This document shows positions 42,259-50,285 of a stretch of 50,442 bases of DNA, piece by piece; within the stretch, counting starts at the first letter, position 1, and the number at the start of each line of letters is the position of its first letter. Location of the stretch: assembly GCA_045110675.1 (NCBI GenBank), contig JBGCGJ010000070.1:1-50442 (forward strand). The letters run 5' to 3'. The notes beneath the pieces were generated by a model. The model saw only the letters and a list, made by a program, of their open reading frames with translations, did not search any database and was not told the origin of the DNA. Made by a program: the position numbers and the translations under genes. This stretch comes from JBALVT01 sp045110675 (lineage in GTDB: Bacteria > Pseudomonadota > Gammaproteobacteria > Pseudomonadales > Halieaceae).

Positions 42259-42654
42259 TTAGAAAACAGTGCAGAGCACTTCGCCGCCAACACCGGCAGC
42301 ACGAGCAGCACGCTCAGTCATCACACCTTTCGACGTTGAGACAATAGCGACGCCCAAACCATTACGAACTGATGGCAACTCATCTTTGCTCGCGTAGTGA
42401 CGCAAGCTCGGACGACTAATTCGGTCGATCTCTGCAATTACTGGCTTACCCTGGTAATACTTTAGATCGATAGAAAGACGAGGTTTGCCTTCCTGCTCCG
42501 CAGCGGCAAATTCAGCAATGTAACCTTCATCTTTAAGCACTTTGGCTACAGCGACTTTCAATTTTGAACCAGGCATATCGACACTTGGCTTACCAGCCAT
42601 TTGCGCGTTGCGAATCCGGGTCAACATATCTGCGATGGGATCTTGCATACTCAT
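42259..42654 (-). CDS. rpsH: 30S ribosomal protein S8
   Basis: 131 residues starting MSMQDPIADMLTRIRNAQ, as in Pseudomonas; the C-terminal STSKGVMTERAARAAGVGGE is the 16S helix 21-binding part. S8 is the translational repressor of the spc operon in E. coli. It lies 32 bases after rpsN. Confidence 0.97.
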   Translation of the reverse strand: MSMQDPIADMLTRIRNAQMAGKPSVDMPGSKLKVAVAKVLKDEGYIAEFAAAEQEGKPRLSIDLKYYQGKPVIAEIDRISRPSLRHYASKDELPSVRNGLGVAIVSTSKGVMTERAARAAGVGGEVLCTVF

Positions 42655-42686
42655 AATAAAATTCTCTTAAAAAAACCGACAGACAC

Positions 42687-42992
42687 TTACCAGCTGGCCT
42701 TAACCAATCCAGGCACGTCACCGCGCATCGCTGCTTCACGCAATTTGTTACGGCACAAACCAAACTTTCGATAAACCCCATGTGGGCGACCAGTAATCTG
42801 ACAGCGACGACGCTGCCGTGATGGACTGGCGTTACGTGGCATTTTTTGCAGTGCAATCAACGCCTCCCACTTTTCATCGTCTGTGGCATTTACGTCGCTG
42901 ATGGTTGCTTTAACTGCAGCACGCTTTTCAGCGTATTTTGCAACTGTACGAGCTCGCTTGTGCTCGCGGGCAATCATAGATTTCTTAGCCAT
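42687..42992 (-). CDS. rpsN: 30S ribosomal protein S14 (non-zinc form)
   Basis: 101 residues, the long form without a CXXC zinc site. RQRRRCQITGRPHGVYRKFG and RNKLREAAMRGDVPGLVKAS are conserved. It sits in the 30S head beside S10 and S19. Located between rplE and rpsH. Confidence 0.97.
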   Translation of the reverse strand: MAKKSMIAREHKRARTVAKYAEKRAAVKATISDVNATDDEKWEALIALQKMPRNASPSRQRRRCQITGRPHGVYRKFGLCRNKLREAAMRGDVPGLVKASW

Positions 42993-43005
42993 TAAATAAT
43001 GCCTC

Positions 43006-43545
43006 TTAACTTTTCAGTGGGAAGTTAAAGGCACGCAATAAAGCGCGGCCTTCATCATCCGTACGAGCAGATGTGGTAATTGTGATATCCATGCCCCTAA
43101 GAGCATCAACCTGATCGTAGTTAATTTCAGGGAAAATAATCTGCTCGGTTACACCCATTGCAAAATTGCCACGGCCGTCGAAAGATTTTGCACTAACACC
43201 GCGGAAATCACGTATACGAGGGATTGCAATGCTGATCAATCGCTCCAGAAACTCATACATGCGTTCAGAGCGCAGAGTCACTTTGCAGCCTATTGGCCAA
43301 CCGTCGCGGACTTTAAAACCAGCTATCGACTTTCGCGCTTTAGTCACTACGGCCTTTTGTCCCGCAATTTTTTCCATCTCCGCGACTGCATTTTCCAGCA
43401 CTTTTTTGTCGCCCAGTGCCTCACCTACACCCATATTCAGGGTTATCTTGGTGATGCGAGGAACTTCCATCACGTTCGTCAAACCAAGCTCTTCTTTCAA
43501 CTTGGGAGCTAATTCGCTCTTGTATCTTTCTTTCAGCGTTGCCAT
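43006..43545 (-). CDS. rplE: 50S ribosomal protein L5
   Basis: 179 residues. ITKITLNMGVGEA near 31-43 and the MGVTEQIIFPEINYD block near 130 are diagnostic. L5 binds 5S rRNA and bridges to the 30S head. It lies 33 bases after rplX, where E. coli S8 binds to repress the spc operon; I did not identify that site. Confidence 0.97.
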   Translation of the reverse strand: MATLKERYKSELAPKLKEELGLTNVMEVPRITKITLNMGVGEALGDKKVLENAVAEMEKIAGQKAVVTKARKSIAGFKVRDGWPIGCKVTLRSERMYEFLERLISIAIPRIRDFRGVSAKSFDGRGNFAMGVTEQIIFPEINYDQVDALRGMDITITTSARTDDEGRALLRAFNFPLKS

Positions 43546-43578
43546 GTCTATTACCCGTAAACTCCTTAAGCCTTTTGC

Positions 43579-43893
43579 CTAGGAATCAATCGCCTCACCA
43601 TTTGACTTATAGATACGCACTTTTGTATCTCCGTCTACTTTAAAACCCACACGATCAGCCTTATTGGTAGCGGAATTGAAAATTGCCACATTTGAAACCT
43701 GAATCGGCGCTTCTTTTTCTACAATACCGCCTTGAACACCCATTTGGGGGTTGGGCTTAGTGTGTTTCTTGTTCATGTTAATGCCGGAAACAATCACTCG
43801 ATTATCGTCCAGCACCTTGCGAACCTTACCGCGCTTACCCTTGTCCTTACCGGCCAGGATAATCACTTCATCATCGCTTTTAATTTTCAACAT
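43579..43893 (-). CDS. rplX: 50S ribosomal protein L24
   Basis: 104 residues with the KOW motif DEVIILAGKDKGKRGKVRKV (8-27). L24 is one of the two assembly initiators of the large subunit and lies at the tunnel exit. Located 26 bases after rplN. Confidence 0.97.
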   Translation of the reverse strand: MLKIKSDDEVIILAGKDKGKRGKVRKVLDDNRVIVSGINMNKKHTKPNPQMGVQGGIVEKEAPIQVSNVAIFNSATNKADRVGFKVDGDTKVRIYKSNGEAIDS

Positions 43894-43919
43894 CGTCTTT
43901 CCTCTCGATCCTGACCGCT

Positions 43920-44288
43920 CTAAATAACTTCCGGCGCCAGAGAAATAATCTTCATGAACTTCTCACCGCGCAGCTCTCGAGTGACTGGTCCAAAGATACG
44001 AGTACCGATGGGAGCTTCCTGCGCGTTTAGTAGCACTGCAGCATTGTCGTCAAACTTAATGGTGGAACCATCATCACGACGAACGCCCTTTTTGGTACGC
44101 ACAACTACAGCTGTCATTACCTGACCTTTTTTCACTTTGCCGCGAGGAATCGCTTCCTTTACCGTGACTTTTATCAAGTCGCCTACTCGGGCATAACGGC
44201 GATGCGAACCGCCCAGCACTTTAATACACATCACCCGACGGGCACCGCTATTGTCAGCGACTTCCAAATAAGACTGTGTCTGAATCAT
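43920..44288 (-). CDS. rplN: 50S ribosomal protein L14
   Basis: 122 residues, E. coli length. MIQTQSYLEVADNSGARRVM is diagnostic. L14 lies at the subunit interface and is the binding site of the silencing factor RsfS. First gene of the spc section; the 40-base gap to rpsQ shows no clear promoter. Confidence 0.97.
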   Translation of the reverse strand: MIQTQSYLEVADNSGARRVMCIKVLGGSHRRYARVGDLIKVTVKEAIPRGKVKKGQVMTAVVVRTKKGVRRDDGSTIKFDDNAAVLLNAQEAPIGTRIFGPVTRELRGEKFMKIISLAPEVI

Positions 44289-44328
44289 TCTCTACTCCAA
44301 AGCGCGACCATAGTCGCGATACCAACGC

Positions 44329-44595
44329 TTAAACCTGGACGGCGCTCTCAACAACTTCCATCAATTTCCAGCTCTTGCTCTTGGAAATCGGGCGGGTCTC
44401 AGCAACTACAACAGTGTCGCCTATGGCGCATTGATTGTTCTCGTCATGAGCGTGAACTTTGGAAGAACGTGTTATGTACTTACCGTAAACAGAGTGCTTA
44501 ACCCTGCGCTCGATCATCACAGTAATCGTCTTATCCATTTTGTTGCTGACAACCTTACCGGTTACCGTTCGTGTACGCTTCTCTGTACCTGACAT
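44329..44595 (-). CDS. rpsQ: 30S ribosomal protein S17
   Basis: 88 residues. RTRTVTGKVVSNKMDKTITV and the later GDTVVVAETRPISKSKSW are conserved. S17 binds the 16S 5' domain early in assembly. It starts 2 bases after rpmC and is the last gene of the S10 section. Confidence 0.97.
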   Translation of the reverse strand: MSGTEKRTRTVTGKVVSNKMDKTITVMIERRVKHSVYGKYITRSSKVHAHDENNQCAIGDTVVVAETRPISKSKSWKLMEVVESAVQV

Positions 44596-44597
44596 TG

Positions 44598-44789
44598 TTA
44601 GTTACCTGCCTTTTGGCTTAACACAGTCTTCACGCGTGCAATATTGCGCTGAGTCTGCTGCAGCAAATGTGTTTGCCCCAACTGACCAGTGGCCTTTTGC
44701 ATGCGAGTCTTGAACTGCTCTTCACGGAGAGTAAGCAGTTGCTTGTTAAGGTCCTCGACGGACATTTCACGCAATTCGCTAGCTTTCAT
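44598..44789 (-). CDS. rpmC: 50S ribosomal protein L29
   Basis: 63 residues forming two helices, starting MKASELREMSVEDLNKQLLT. L29 lies beside L23 at the tunnel exit. Its ATG overlaps the rplP stop by one base (TAATG), so translation is coupled. Confidence 0.97.
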   Translation of the reverse strand: MKASELREMSVEDLNKQLLTLREEQFKTRMQKATGQLGQTHLLQQTQRNIARVKTVLSQKAGN

Positions 44790-45202
44790 TACATCACCGA
44801 CCGTTTAACAAATGTTGTGGCAATAGGAATCTTGGCCGCTGCCAACGCAAACGCTTCACGCGCCAGCTCTTCAGATACACCCTGCACTTCATAAAGTACT
44901 TTTCCGGGTTGAATCTGGGCTACCCAGTACTCGACATTACCCTTACCTTTACCCTGACGCACTTCCAACGGCTTTCCTGTTATAGGCTTGTCCGGGAAGA
45001 CGCGAATCCAAATTTTTCCGCCTCGCTTAATGTGACGAGTCATCGCCCGTCTAGCCGCTTCGATCTGGCGAACAGTAATACGCCCGCGACCAGTAGCTTT
45101 CAATCCATACTCGCCGAAGCTAACTTTGCTGCCACGAAGTGCCAAACCGCGATTGCGGCCCTTCATCATTTTGCGAAATTTAGTACGCTTTGGTTGTAAC
45201 AT
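44789..45202 (-). CDS. rplP: 50S ribosomal protein L16
   Basis: 137 residues. MLQPKRTKFRKMMKGRNRGL and RGGKIWIRVFPDKPITGKPL are diagnostic. L16 organises the A-site tRNA elbow region. Located 11 bases after rpsC. Confidence 0.97.
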   Translation of the reverse strand: MLQPKRTKFRKMMKGRNRGLALRGSKVSFGEYGLKATGRGRITVRQIEAARRAMTRHIKRGGKIWIRVFPDKPITGKPLEVRQGKGKGNVEYWVAQIQPGKVLYEVQGVSEELAREAFALAAAKIPIATTFVKRSVM

Positions 45203-45213
45203 CTGCGTAACCC

Positions 45214-45888
45214 TTAATTAGTAGCTGTCTTCTTGGAACTCGTATCAGCTTGTTGCTCATCGCCGATAACCTCGCCCTTGAAAATCCAAACCTTCACACC
45301 AATAATTCCGTAAGTGGTTGAAGCCTCATAGGTGGCGTAATCGATATCTGCACGCAGCGTATGCAACGGCACTCGGCCTTCGCGATACCATTCACTTCGA
45401 GCAATTTCAGCTCCACCCAAGCGTCCACCCACTTGAATCTTGATCCCCTGGGCTCCTTGACGCATAGCGTTTTGTACAACCCGTTTCATTGCGCGACGGA
45501 ACATAACTCTGCGCTCGAGCTGCTGTGCAACATTTTGTGCAACCAATTTCGCGTCGAGATCCGGCTTGCGGATTTCCTCGATGTTGACATGCACAGGCAC
45601 ACCCATCTTTTTGGTCAGCAGCTTGCGCAGGCTATCCACGTCTTCGCCTTTCTTACCGATAACAATACCGGGACGAGCAGTGTGAATAGTGATGCGAGCT
45701 GTCTGAGCCGGCCGCTCAATAACAACGCGGCTTACTGAAGCGTGATCCAGAGCTTTTTCAAGATACTCACGCACTTCCAAATCAGTAATTAACTGTTTGG
45801 CGTAATTTTTGCTATCCGCGTACCAAACCGAAGTGTGGTCTTTAACAATACCTAAACGGATACCGATAGGATGTACTTTCTGACCCAT
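45214..45888 (-). CDS. rpsC: 30S ribosomal protein S3
   Basis: 224 residues. MGQKVHPIGIRLGIVKDHTS and the KH domain with GIVIGKKGEDVDSLRKLL are diagnostic. S3 lines the mRNA entry channel with S4 and S5. The C-terminal tail is Lys/Thr-rich. Located 18 bases after rplV. Confidence 0.97.
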   Translation of the reverse strand: MGQKVHPIGIRLGIVKDHTSVWYADSKNYAKQLITDLEVREYLEKALDHASVSRVVIERPAQTARITIHTARPGIVIGKKGEDVDSLRKLLTKKMGVPVHVNIEEIRKPDLDAKLVAQNVAQQLERRVMFRRAMKRVVQNAMRQGAQGIKIQVGGRLGGAEIARSEWYREGRVPLHTLRADIDYATYEASTTYGIIGVKVWIFKGEVIGDEQQADTSSKKTATN

Positions 45889-45906
45889 GTGGTCTTCTCC
45901 TAAACC

Positions 45907-46245
45907 TTAGTCTTCGCCGTCTGCGACTTTCACAGTGATATGACATGAACGCTTCAAAATGCGATCAGCACGGCCCTTTGCTCGGGGACGAAGGCGCTTC
46001 ATTGTCATGCCTTCATCGACATAGATGCTAGACACTTTGAGTTCGTCCACGTCTGCACCTTCATTGTTTTCAGCATTGGCAATCGCAGAATCAAGTACTT
46101 TCTTGACGATGTGCGCCGCCTTCTTGGTGCTGAATTCCAGCACTGTCAGCGCATCTTCGACCGGCAATCCGCGCACCTGATCAGCAACCAGACGAGCTTT
46201 TTGCGCCGCGATTTGAGCACCTTTCAATTTTGCTGCAACTTCCAT
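45907..46245 (-). CDS. rplV: 50S ribosomal protein L22
   Basis: 112 residues. KLKGAQIAAQKARLVADQVR near the start and the tunnel loop MTMKRLRPRAKGRADRI are conserved; the loop forms the tunnel constriction with L4. Located between rpsS and rpsC. Confidence 0.97.
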   Translation of the reverse strand: MEVAAKLKGAQIAAQKARLVADQVRGLPVEDALTVLEFSTKKAAHIVKKVLDSAIANAENNEGADVDELKVSSIYVDEGMTMKRLRPRAKGRADRILKRSCHITVKVADGED

Positions 46246-46286
46246 TTCCTAAACCTCTAATCTAATAGCCAAACGCCTGCCCAGGG

Positions 46287-46562
46287 CTAGCGCTTGACCT
46301 TTTTGTCCACAATATGGCCGCGGAACGTGCGAGTTACCGCGAATTCACCCAGCTTGTGACCAACCATGTCTTCGTTAATGGAAACCGGTACATGTTGACG
46401 ACCGTTGTGCACGGCAATAGTCAAACCGACCATGTCGGGTGAAACCATTGAGCGTCTTGACCAAGTCTTAATCGGACGACGGTCATTAGCTGCTACTGCA
46501 GTTTCAACTTTCTTCATCAAATGAAGGTCAATAAACGGACCTTTTTTTAGTGAACGCGGCAC
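46287..46562 (-). CDS. rpsS: 30S ribosomal protein S19
   Basis: 91 residues. MPRSLKKGPFIDLHLMKKVE and DMVGHKLGEFAVTRTFRGH are diagnostic. S19 is in the 30S head with S13. Located between rplB and rplV. Confidence 0.97.
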   Translation of the reverse strand: MPRSLKKGPFIDLHLMKKVETAVAANDRRPIKTWSRRSMVSPDMVGLTIAVHNGRQHVPVSINEDMVGHKLGEFAVTRTFRGHIVDKKVKR

Positions 46563-46600
46563 AATATATTCCTCTAATCTCTTGGCTCTAGTGGTCGAGC

Positions 46601-47428
46601 TTATTTCTTACCACGACGACGTACGATCAAATTATCAGTACGCTTGTTTTTACGAGTCTTATAACCTTTAGTCGGCGTTCCCCATGGACTGACCGGATGA
46701 CGGCCACCGGAAGTACGGCCTTCACCACCACCATGCGGGTGATCAACTGGGTTCATCGCCACACCGCGAACGGTAGGACGAACACCACGCCAGCGTGAAG
46801 CACCGGCCTTACCGAGCTTACGGAGGCTGTGCTCTGAATTAGAAACTTCCCCGAGTGTTGCTCGGCAATCCGCTAATACCTTTCGCATCTCGCCGGAGCG
46901 CAAACGCAATGTCGCGTACTGGCCTTCTCTGGCAACAACTTGTACCGATGTACCTGCGGAGCGCGCCACTTGAGCACCTTTACCGGGCTTCAGCTCAATT
47001 GCGTGAACAACTGAACCCACCGGAATATTTCTCAGAGGCAAACAGTTTCCAGTTTTAATAGGTGCCGCAGGGCCAGACTGAAGTACATCACCAGCTTTTA
47101 CGCCTTTTGGGGCAATAATGTAGCGACGTTCACCATCCGCAAACAGCAACAAAGCAATGTTGGCTGTGCGATTGGGGTCGTATTCAAGTCGCTCTACTTT
47201 GGCTGGAATGCCATCTTTGATGCGCTTGAAATCAATAATGCGGTAGTGCTGCTTATGACCACCGCCTACGTGGCGAGTGGTGATTCGGCCGTTGTTGTTG
47301 CGACCGCCATTCCTGGACTGCTTCTCCAGCAAAGGCTTATATGGCTCGCCCTTGTGCAGATCATCGCTTACCACTCTTACGACGTGGCGACGACCGGGCG
47401 AAGTGGGCTTACTCTTTAAAACTGCCAT
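46601..47428 (-). CDS. rplB: 50S ribosomal protein L2
   Basis: 275 residues. The loop MNPVDHPHGGGEGRTSGG (about 226-243) holds the conserved His near the peptidyl transferase centre. The N-terminus is MAVLKSKPTSPGRRHVVRVV. L2 is essential for subunit joining. Located between rplW and rpsS. Confidence 0.98.
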   Translation of the reverse strand: MAVLKSKPTSPGRRHVVRVVSDDLHKGEPYKPLLEKQSRNGGRNNNGRITTRHVGGGHKQHYRIIDFKRIKDGIPAKVERLEYDPNRTANIALLLFADGERRYIIAPKGVKAGDVLQSGPAAPIKTGNCLPLRNIPVGSVVHAIELKPGKGAQVARSAGTSVQVVAREGQYATLRLRSGEMRKVLADCRATLGEVSNSEHSLRKLGKAGASRWRGVRPTVRGVAMNPVDHPHGGGEGRTSGGRHPVSPWGTPTKGYKTRKNKRTDNLIVRRRGKK

Positions 47429-47442
47429 CTCAAACCTACTCC

Positions 47443-47739
47443 TTAATCAGCGCTTGCAAAGTCGATATCTTGACCCTGCTCCAGTCGAACATATGCTTTT
47501 TTCCAGGTGGGCTTGGTGCTATAACCAAACCGATTGCGCTTAACCTTACCCTTAACCTTAAGAGTTCGAACTGCACTCACTTTTACCTTGAACAACTGCT
47601 CCACAGATTTCTTTACTTCGGCCTTCGTGGCATCTACTGCAACCTTAAACACGTACTGATTGCTCTGTTCAGCAATAATTGCCGCCTTTTCAGAAACATG
47701 CGGGCCTACCAGTACCTGGAATACTCTTTCCTGGTTCAT
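47443..47739 (-). CDS. rplW: 50S ribosomal protein L23
   Basis: 98 residues. RVFQVLVGPHVSEKAAIIAE and KVKGKVKRNRFGYSTKPTWK are conserved. L23 is the docking site for trigger factor and SRP at the tunnel exit. Its ATG overlaps the rplD stop (ATGA). Confidence 0.97.
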   Translation of the reverse strand: MNQERVFQVLVGPHVSEKAAIIAEQSNQYVFKVAVDATKAEVKKSVEQLFKVKVSAVRTLKVKGKVKRNRFGYSTKPTWKKAYVRLEQGQDIDFASAD

Positions 47740-48353
47740 CCCAGCATCTCCTCAAATTTCTTAACCGCGTCAACTGTAACCAGCACTTTCTCATGACCGA
47801 TCAAGCTCACTGGATCAATACCCTCAACGTCACGCACGTCTACCTTATGCAAATTACGAGAAGCCAAGTAAAGGTTCTCATTCACTTCGGCAGACACGAT
47901 AAGGACATTATCCATACCGAATTCACCCAGTTGCTTAACAAGAAGCTTGGTCTTAGGCTCAGCCAAATCCATATTCTCTACAACAACAAGACGATCCTGG
48001 CGAGCCAGCTCAGACATAATCGACTGCATTGCTGCGCGATACATCTTGCGGTTTACCTTTTGAGAGTGGTCCTGAGGTTGGGCGGCAAAAGTCACACCAC
48101 CTGAACGCCAAATAGGAGAACGAATGGTTCCCGCTCTCGCTCGGCCAGTACCCTTTTGACGCCAGGGCTTCTTACCACCACCGCTAACAGCGGCGCGGTT
48201 CTTTTGTGCTCGCGTACCTTGGCGGGCACCTGCCATATAAGCAGTCACTACCTGGTGAACCAGGTCCTCGTTGTACTCTCGCGCAAAGGCAACATCAGAA
48301 ACAGACACTTTGCCTGCCGCGGCGTTACCCGGCTTTACAATACTCAATTCCAC
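47736..48353 (-). CDS. rplD: 50S ribosomal protein L4
   Basis: 205 residues. The extended tunnel loop contains KPWRQKGTGRARAGTIRSPI (about 62-81). In E. coli L4 also attenuates and represses its own S10 operon by binding the leader. Here the leader is short, with a terminator-like stem, so L4 is the natural candidate regulator. Overlaps rplW. Confidence 0.97.
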   Translation of the reverse strand: MELSIVKPGNAAAGKVSVSDVAFAREYNEDLVHQVVTAYMAGARQGTRAQKNRAAVSGGGKKPWRQKGTGRARAGTIRSPIWRSGGVTFAAQPQDHSQKVNRKMYRAAMQSIMSELARQDRLVVVENMDLAEPKTKLLVKQLGEFGMDNVLIVSAEVNENLYLASRNLHKVDVRDVEGIDPVSLIGHEKVLVTVDAVKKFEEMLG

Positions 48354-48370
48354 GTTAGAGACTCCCTAAC

Positions 48371-49006
48371 CTAAGCCTTGACTGCAGGACGTACGATCAC
48401 GTCACCGCCTGGAGCGCCGGGTACAGCACCCTTAATGAGCAGCAAATTGCGCTCAACATCAACACGTACTATTTCCAGACCCTGAGTGGTGGCATTCTCG
48501 GCCCCCATATGGCCGGACATCTTCTTACCCTTGAAGACTCGACCCGGAGTCTGACACTGACCAATAGAGCCATTGGAGCGGTGCGACAGAGAGTTACCAT
48601 GTGTCGCATCCTGCATCTGAAAGTTCCAGCGCTTGATGCCGCCCTGGAAGCCCTTACCTTTGGTCTTGCCAGATACATCAACCTTTTGCCCGGCTTCGAA
48701 ACGCTCAACAGTCAAGTTTGAACCCACTTCAGGTGCCTCATCGGCAGCCTCAAGACGGAACTCCCAAAGACCGTGGCCAGCTTCTACACCCGCTTTGGCA
48801 AAATGCCCAGCTTCTGATTTACTTACTTTGGCCGCTTTGCGGGTTCCCGCAGTGACCTGAATCGCACGATAGCCATCGCTATCAGTGTCTTTGATTTGAG
48901 TAACGCGGTTTGGAGATACCTCCACTACGGTTACTGGAATTGATGCGCCTTCTTCGGTAAAAACACGAGTCATACCGGATTTGCGACCGACTAAACCAAT
49001 AGTCAT
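48371..49006 (-). CDS. rplC: 50S ribosomal protein L3
   Basis: 211 residues. MTIGLVGRKSGMTRVFTEEG and HRSNGSIGQCQTPGRVFKGK are diagnostic; the latter keeps the Gln that PrmB methylates in E. coli. L3 is an early assembly protein near the peptidyl transferase centre. The 107-base gap before it holds several hairpins. Confidence 0.97.
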   Translation of the reverse strand: MTIGLVGRKSGMTRVFTEEGASIPVTVVEVSPNRVTQIKDTDSDGYRAIQVTAGTRKAAKVSKSEAGHFAKAGVEAGHGLWEFRLEAADEAPEVGSNLTVERFEAGQKVDVSGKTKGKGFQGGIKRWNFQMQDATHGNSLSHRSNGSIGQCQTPGRVFKGKKMSGHMGAENATTQGLEIVRVDVERNLLLIKGAVPGAPGGDVIVRPAVKA

Positions 49007-49048
49007 TTTTGCTAACCTCTTAGTGTACGGGGCTGAACCCTCTATGGC

Positions 49049-49064
49049 CGCTCATTGCTGAGCG
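49049..49064 (-). promoter_or_regulatory. GNRA-capped hairpin between rpsJ and rplC
   Basis: In the mRNA sense (minus) CGCTCA-GCAA-TGAGCG is a perfect six-base stem with a GCAA tetraloop. It lies in the 107-base gap between rpsJ and rplC, 43 bases before the rplC ATG. Neighbouring smaller stems include CCTGC-ttggg-GCAGG. Confidence 0.55.
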
Positions 49065-49113
49065 TTACACACCTGGAGCTCCTGCCCCAAGCAGGTCTTG
49101 TTACGAGTGATCG

Positions 49114-49425
49114 TTAACCAAGACTAATCTGTACTTCCACACCTGCTGCCAGGTCTAACTTCATCAGTGCGTCTACGGTTTTCTCTGTAGGCTCCACGAT
49201 ATCGAGTAGGCGCTTGTGAGTACGAATTTCGTATTGATCACGAGCGTCCTTATTAACGTGCGGAGAAACCAGCACGGTAAACTTTTCCTTTCGGGTGGGG
49301 AGTGGAATAGGTCCTTTAACTTGCGCACCTGTGCGGCGCGCCGTTTCTACAATCTCCTGAGTAGACGTATCTATCAGTCGATGGTCAAACGCCTTAAGAC
49401 GAATTCGAATACGTTGATTCTGCAC
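49114..49425 (-). CDS. rpsJ: 30S ribosomal protein S10 (NusE)
   Basis: 103 residues, the E. coli length, from a GTG at 49425 with GGAG nine bases before it; a TTG at 49440 would add five residues. QNQRIRIRLKAFDHRLIDTS and GPIPLPTRKEKFTVLVSPHV are diagnostic. S10 is in the 30S head and, with NusB, acts in transcription antitermination. First gene of the S10 operon. Confidence 0.97.
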   Translation of the reverse strand: MQNQRIRIRLKAFDHRLIDTSTQEIVETARRTGAQVKGPIPLPTRKEKFTVLVSPHVNKDARDQYEIRTHKRLLDIVEPTEKTVDALMKLDLAAGVEVQISLG

Positions 49426-49445
49426 CAGACCTAACTCCAATCAAT

Positions 49446-49474
49446 AAAAAACCAGAGGCCCGCAATGGGACCCC
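49446..49474 (-). promoter_or_regulatory. Terminator-like stem and U-tract in the S10 leader (possible attenuator)
   Basis: In the mRNA sense GGGGTCC-cattgc-GGGCCTC pairs over seven bases (two G-U), followed by TGG and then six T (complement of 49446-49451), 20 bases before the GTG of rpsJ. It lies inside the leader predicted from the strong promoter at 49492-49520. Confidence 0.5.
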
Positions 49475-49491
49475 CCGAAAAAGGAAGCCGA

Positions 49492-49520
49492 ATTCTAAAG
49501 ACACCCTCGCCCCCTGTCAA
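49492..49520 (-). promoter_or_regulatory. S10 operon promoter
   Basis: On the minus strand TTGACA (complement of 49515-49520), a 17-base spacer and TAGAAT (complement of 49492-49497): a near-consensus sigma-70 promoter. Transcription would start near 49485, giving a 60-base leader. The remaining 49521-49814 holds no convincing gene; a TATACT at 49753-49758 may belong to the TM2 gene. Confidence 0.8.
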
Positions 49521-49814
49521 CATGGAATTTCAAATAATTTCCAGTACTTAGCTGACTTTGCAGACCATTAATTTGGACTTGGCCGCAAGGGGGCGCCATC
49601 ATAACAGCGCGGCTGTGTTAGTACAGCGAAATCTACAATAAATTGGACCACAATTGCCCCCAGATCGAGAGATTGTCAATGATTGCTCCAGAGGTAGGCT
49701 CAAAGCCCAACTAATCGGACCGCAGGCTGCGATTTCGGGTTCGGTTCTGCAGTATACTGATGCGGCAACACTCAAGAGAATTACTCAGCAAAGCCGTGCT
49801 CCGGAGGAAAAAGT

Positions 49815-50210
49815 TTGGATAGAGAGCAAGAAACTCACTCTGTTTTAATAGGATATCTGTTGTGGATTTTCGGATTTATAGGAGCACATCGCTTCTACTA
49901 TGGAAGGCAGATTACCGGCGTGATCTGGTTTTTTACCCTGGGGCTGCTATTCATAGGTTGGATTATCGATCTGTTTCTAATACCCAGTCTGTGCCGCCAG
50001 GCAGACCGGCGCTATGACGCGGGAGATATTGACTACGACCTATGTTGGATACTGCTGACCTTCCTGGGGGTGTTCGGCATTCACCGCTTCTACATGGGCA
50101 AAGTATTTACCGGGATTCTCTATTTACTCACTTTGGGGCTTTTTGGGATTGGGATTTTGTACGATTTCTTAACGCTTAACAGACAGATTTCTGATATTAA
50201 CTACGAGTAA
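49815..50210 (+). CDS. Tandem TM2-domain membrane protein
   Basis: 131 residues from a TTG at 49815 with GGAGG (49803-49807) at seven-base spacing. Two TM2 units are visible: GFIGAHRFYYGRQITGV...TLGLLFIGWIIDLF (about 20-53) and GVFGIHRFYMGKVFTGI...TLGLFGIGILYDF (about 84-120), each a GxHRFYxG turn followed by two membrane helices. TM2 proteins are widespread inner-membrane proteins of unknown function. It sits between rpsJ (divergent) and tuf (convergent). The double unit suggests internal duplication. Confidence 0.85.
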   Translation: MDREQETHSVLIGYLLWIFGFIGAHRFYYGRQITGVIWFFTLGLLFIGWIIDLFLIPSLCRQADRRYDAGDIDYDLCWILLTFLGVFGIHRFYMGKVFTGILYLLTLGLFGIGILYDFLTLNRQISDINYE

Positions 50211-50231
50211 CGAAGCCCTGCCCCACCCTGA

Positions 50232-50261
50232 TCGGGGACGGAGCTGAAGCTCCGTCCCCGA
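50232..50261. terminator. Strong hairpin between the TM2 gene and tuf (no U-tract)
   Basis: A perfect 13-base stem TCGGGGACGGAGC-tgaa-GCTCCGTCCCCGA lies in the 75-base gap between two convergent stops. No T-run follows on either strand. It may mark 3' ends or be a dispersed palindromic repeat. Confidence 0.55.
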
Positions 50262-50285
50262 CCGGAGTACGACCGAGCGAGTTTC

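Noticed and set aside
49654..49848. A 64-residue plus-strand frame upstream of the TM2 gene
   Set aside because: No ribosome site, no domain, and it runs into the well-supported TM2 start in another frame.
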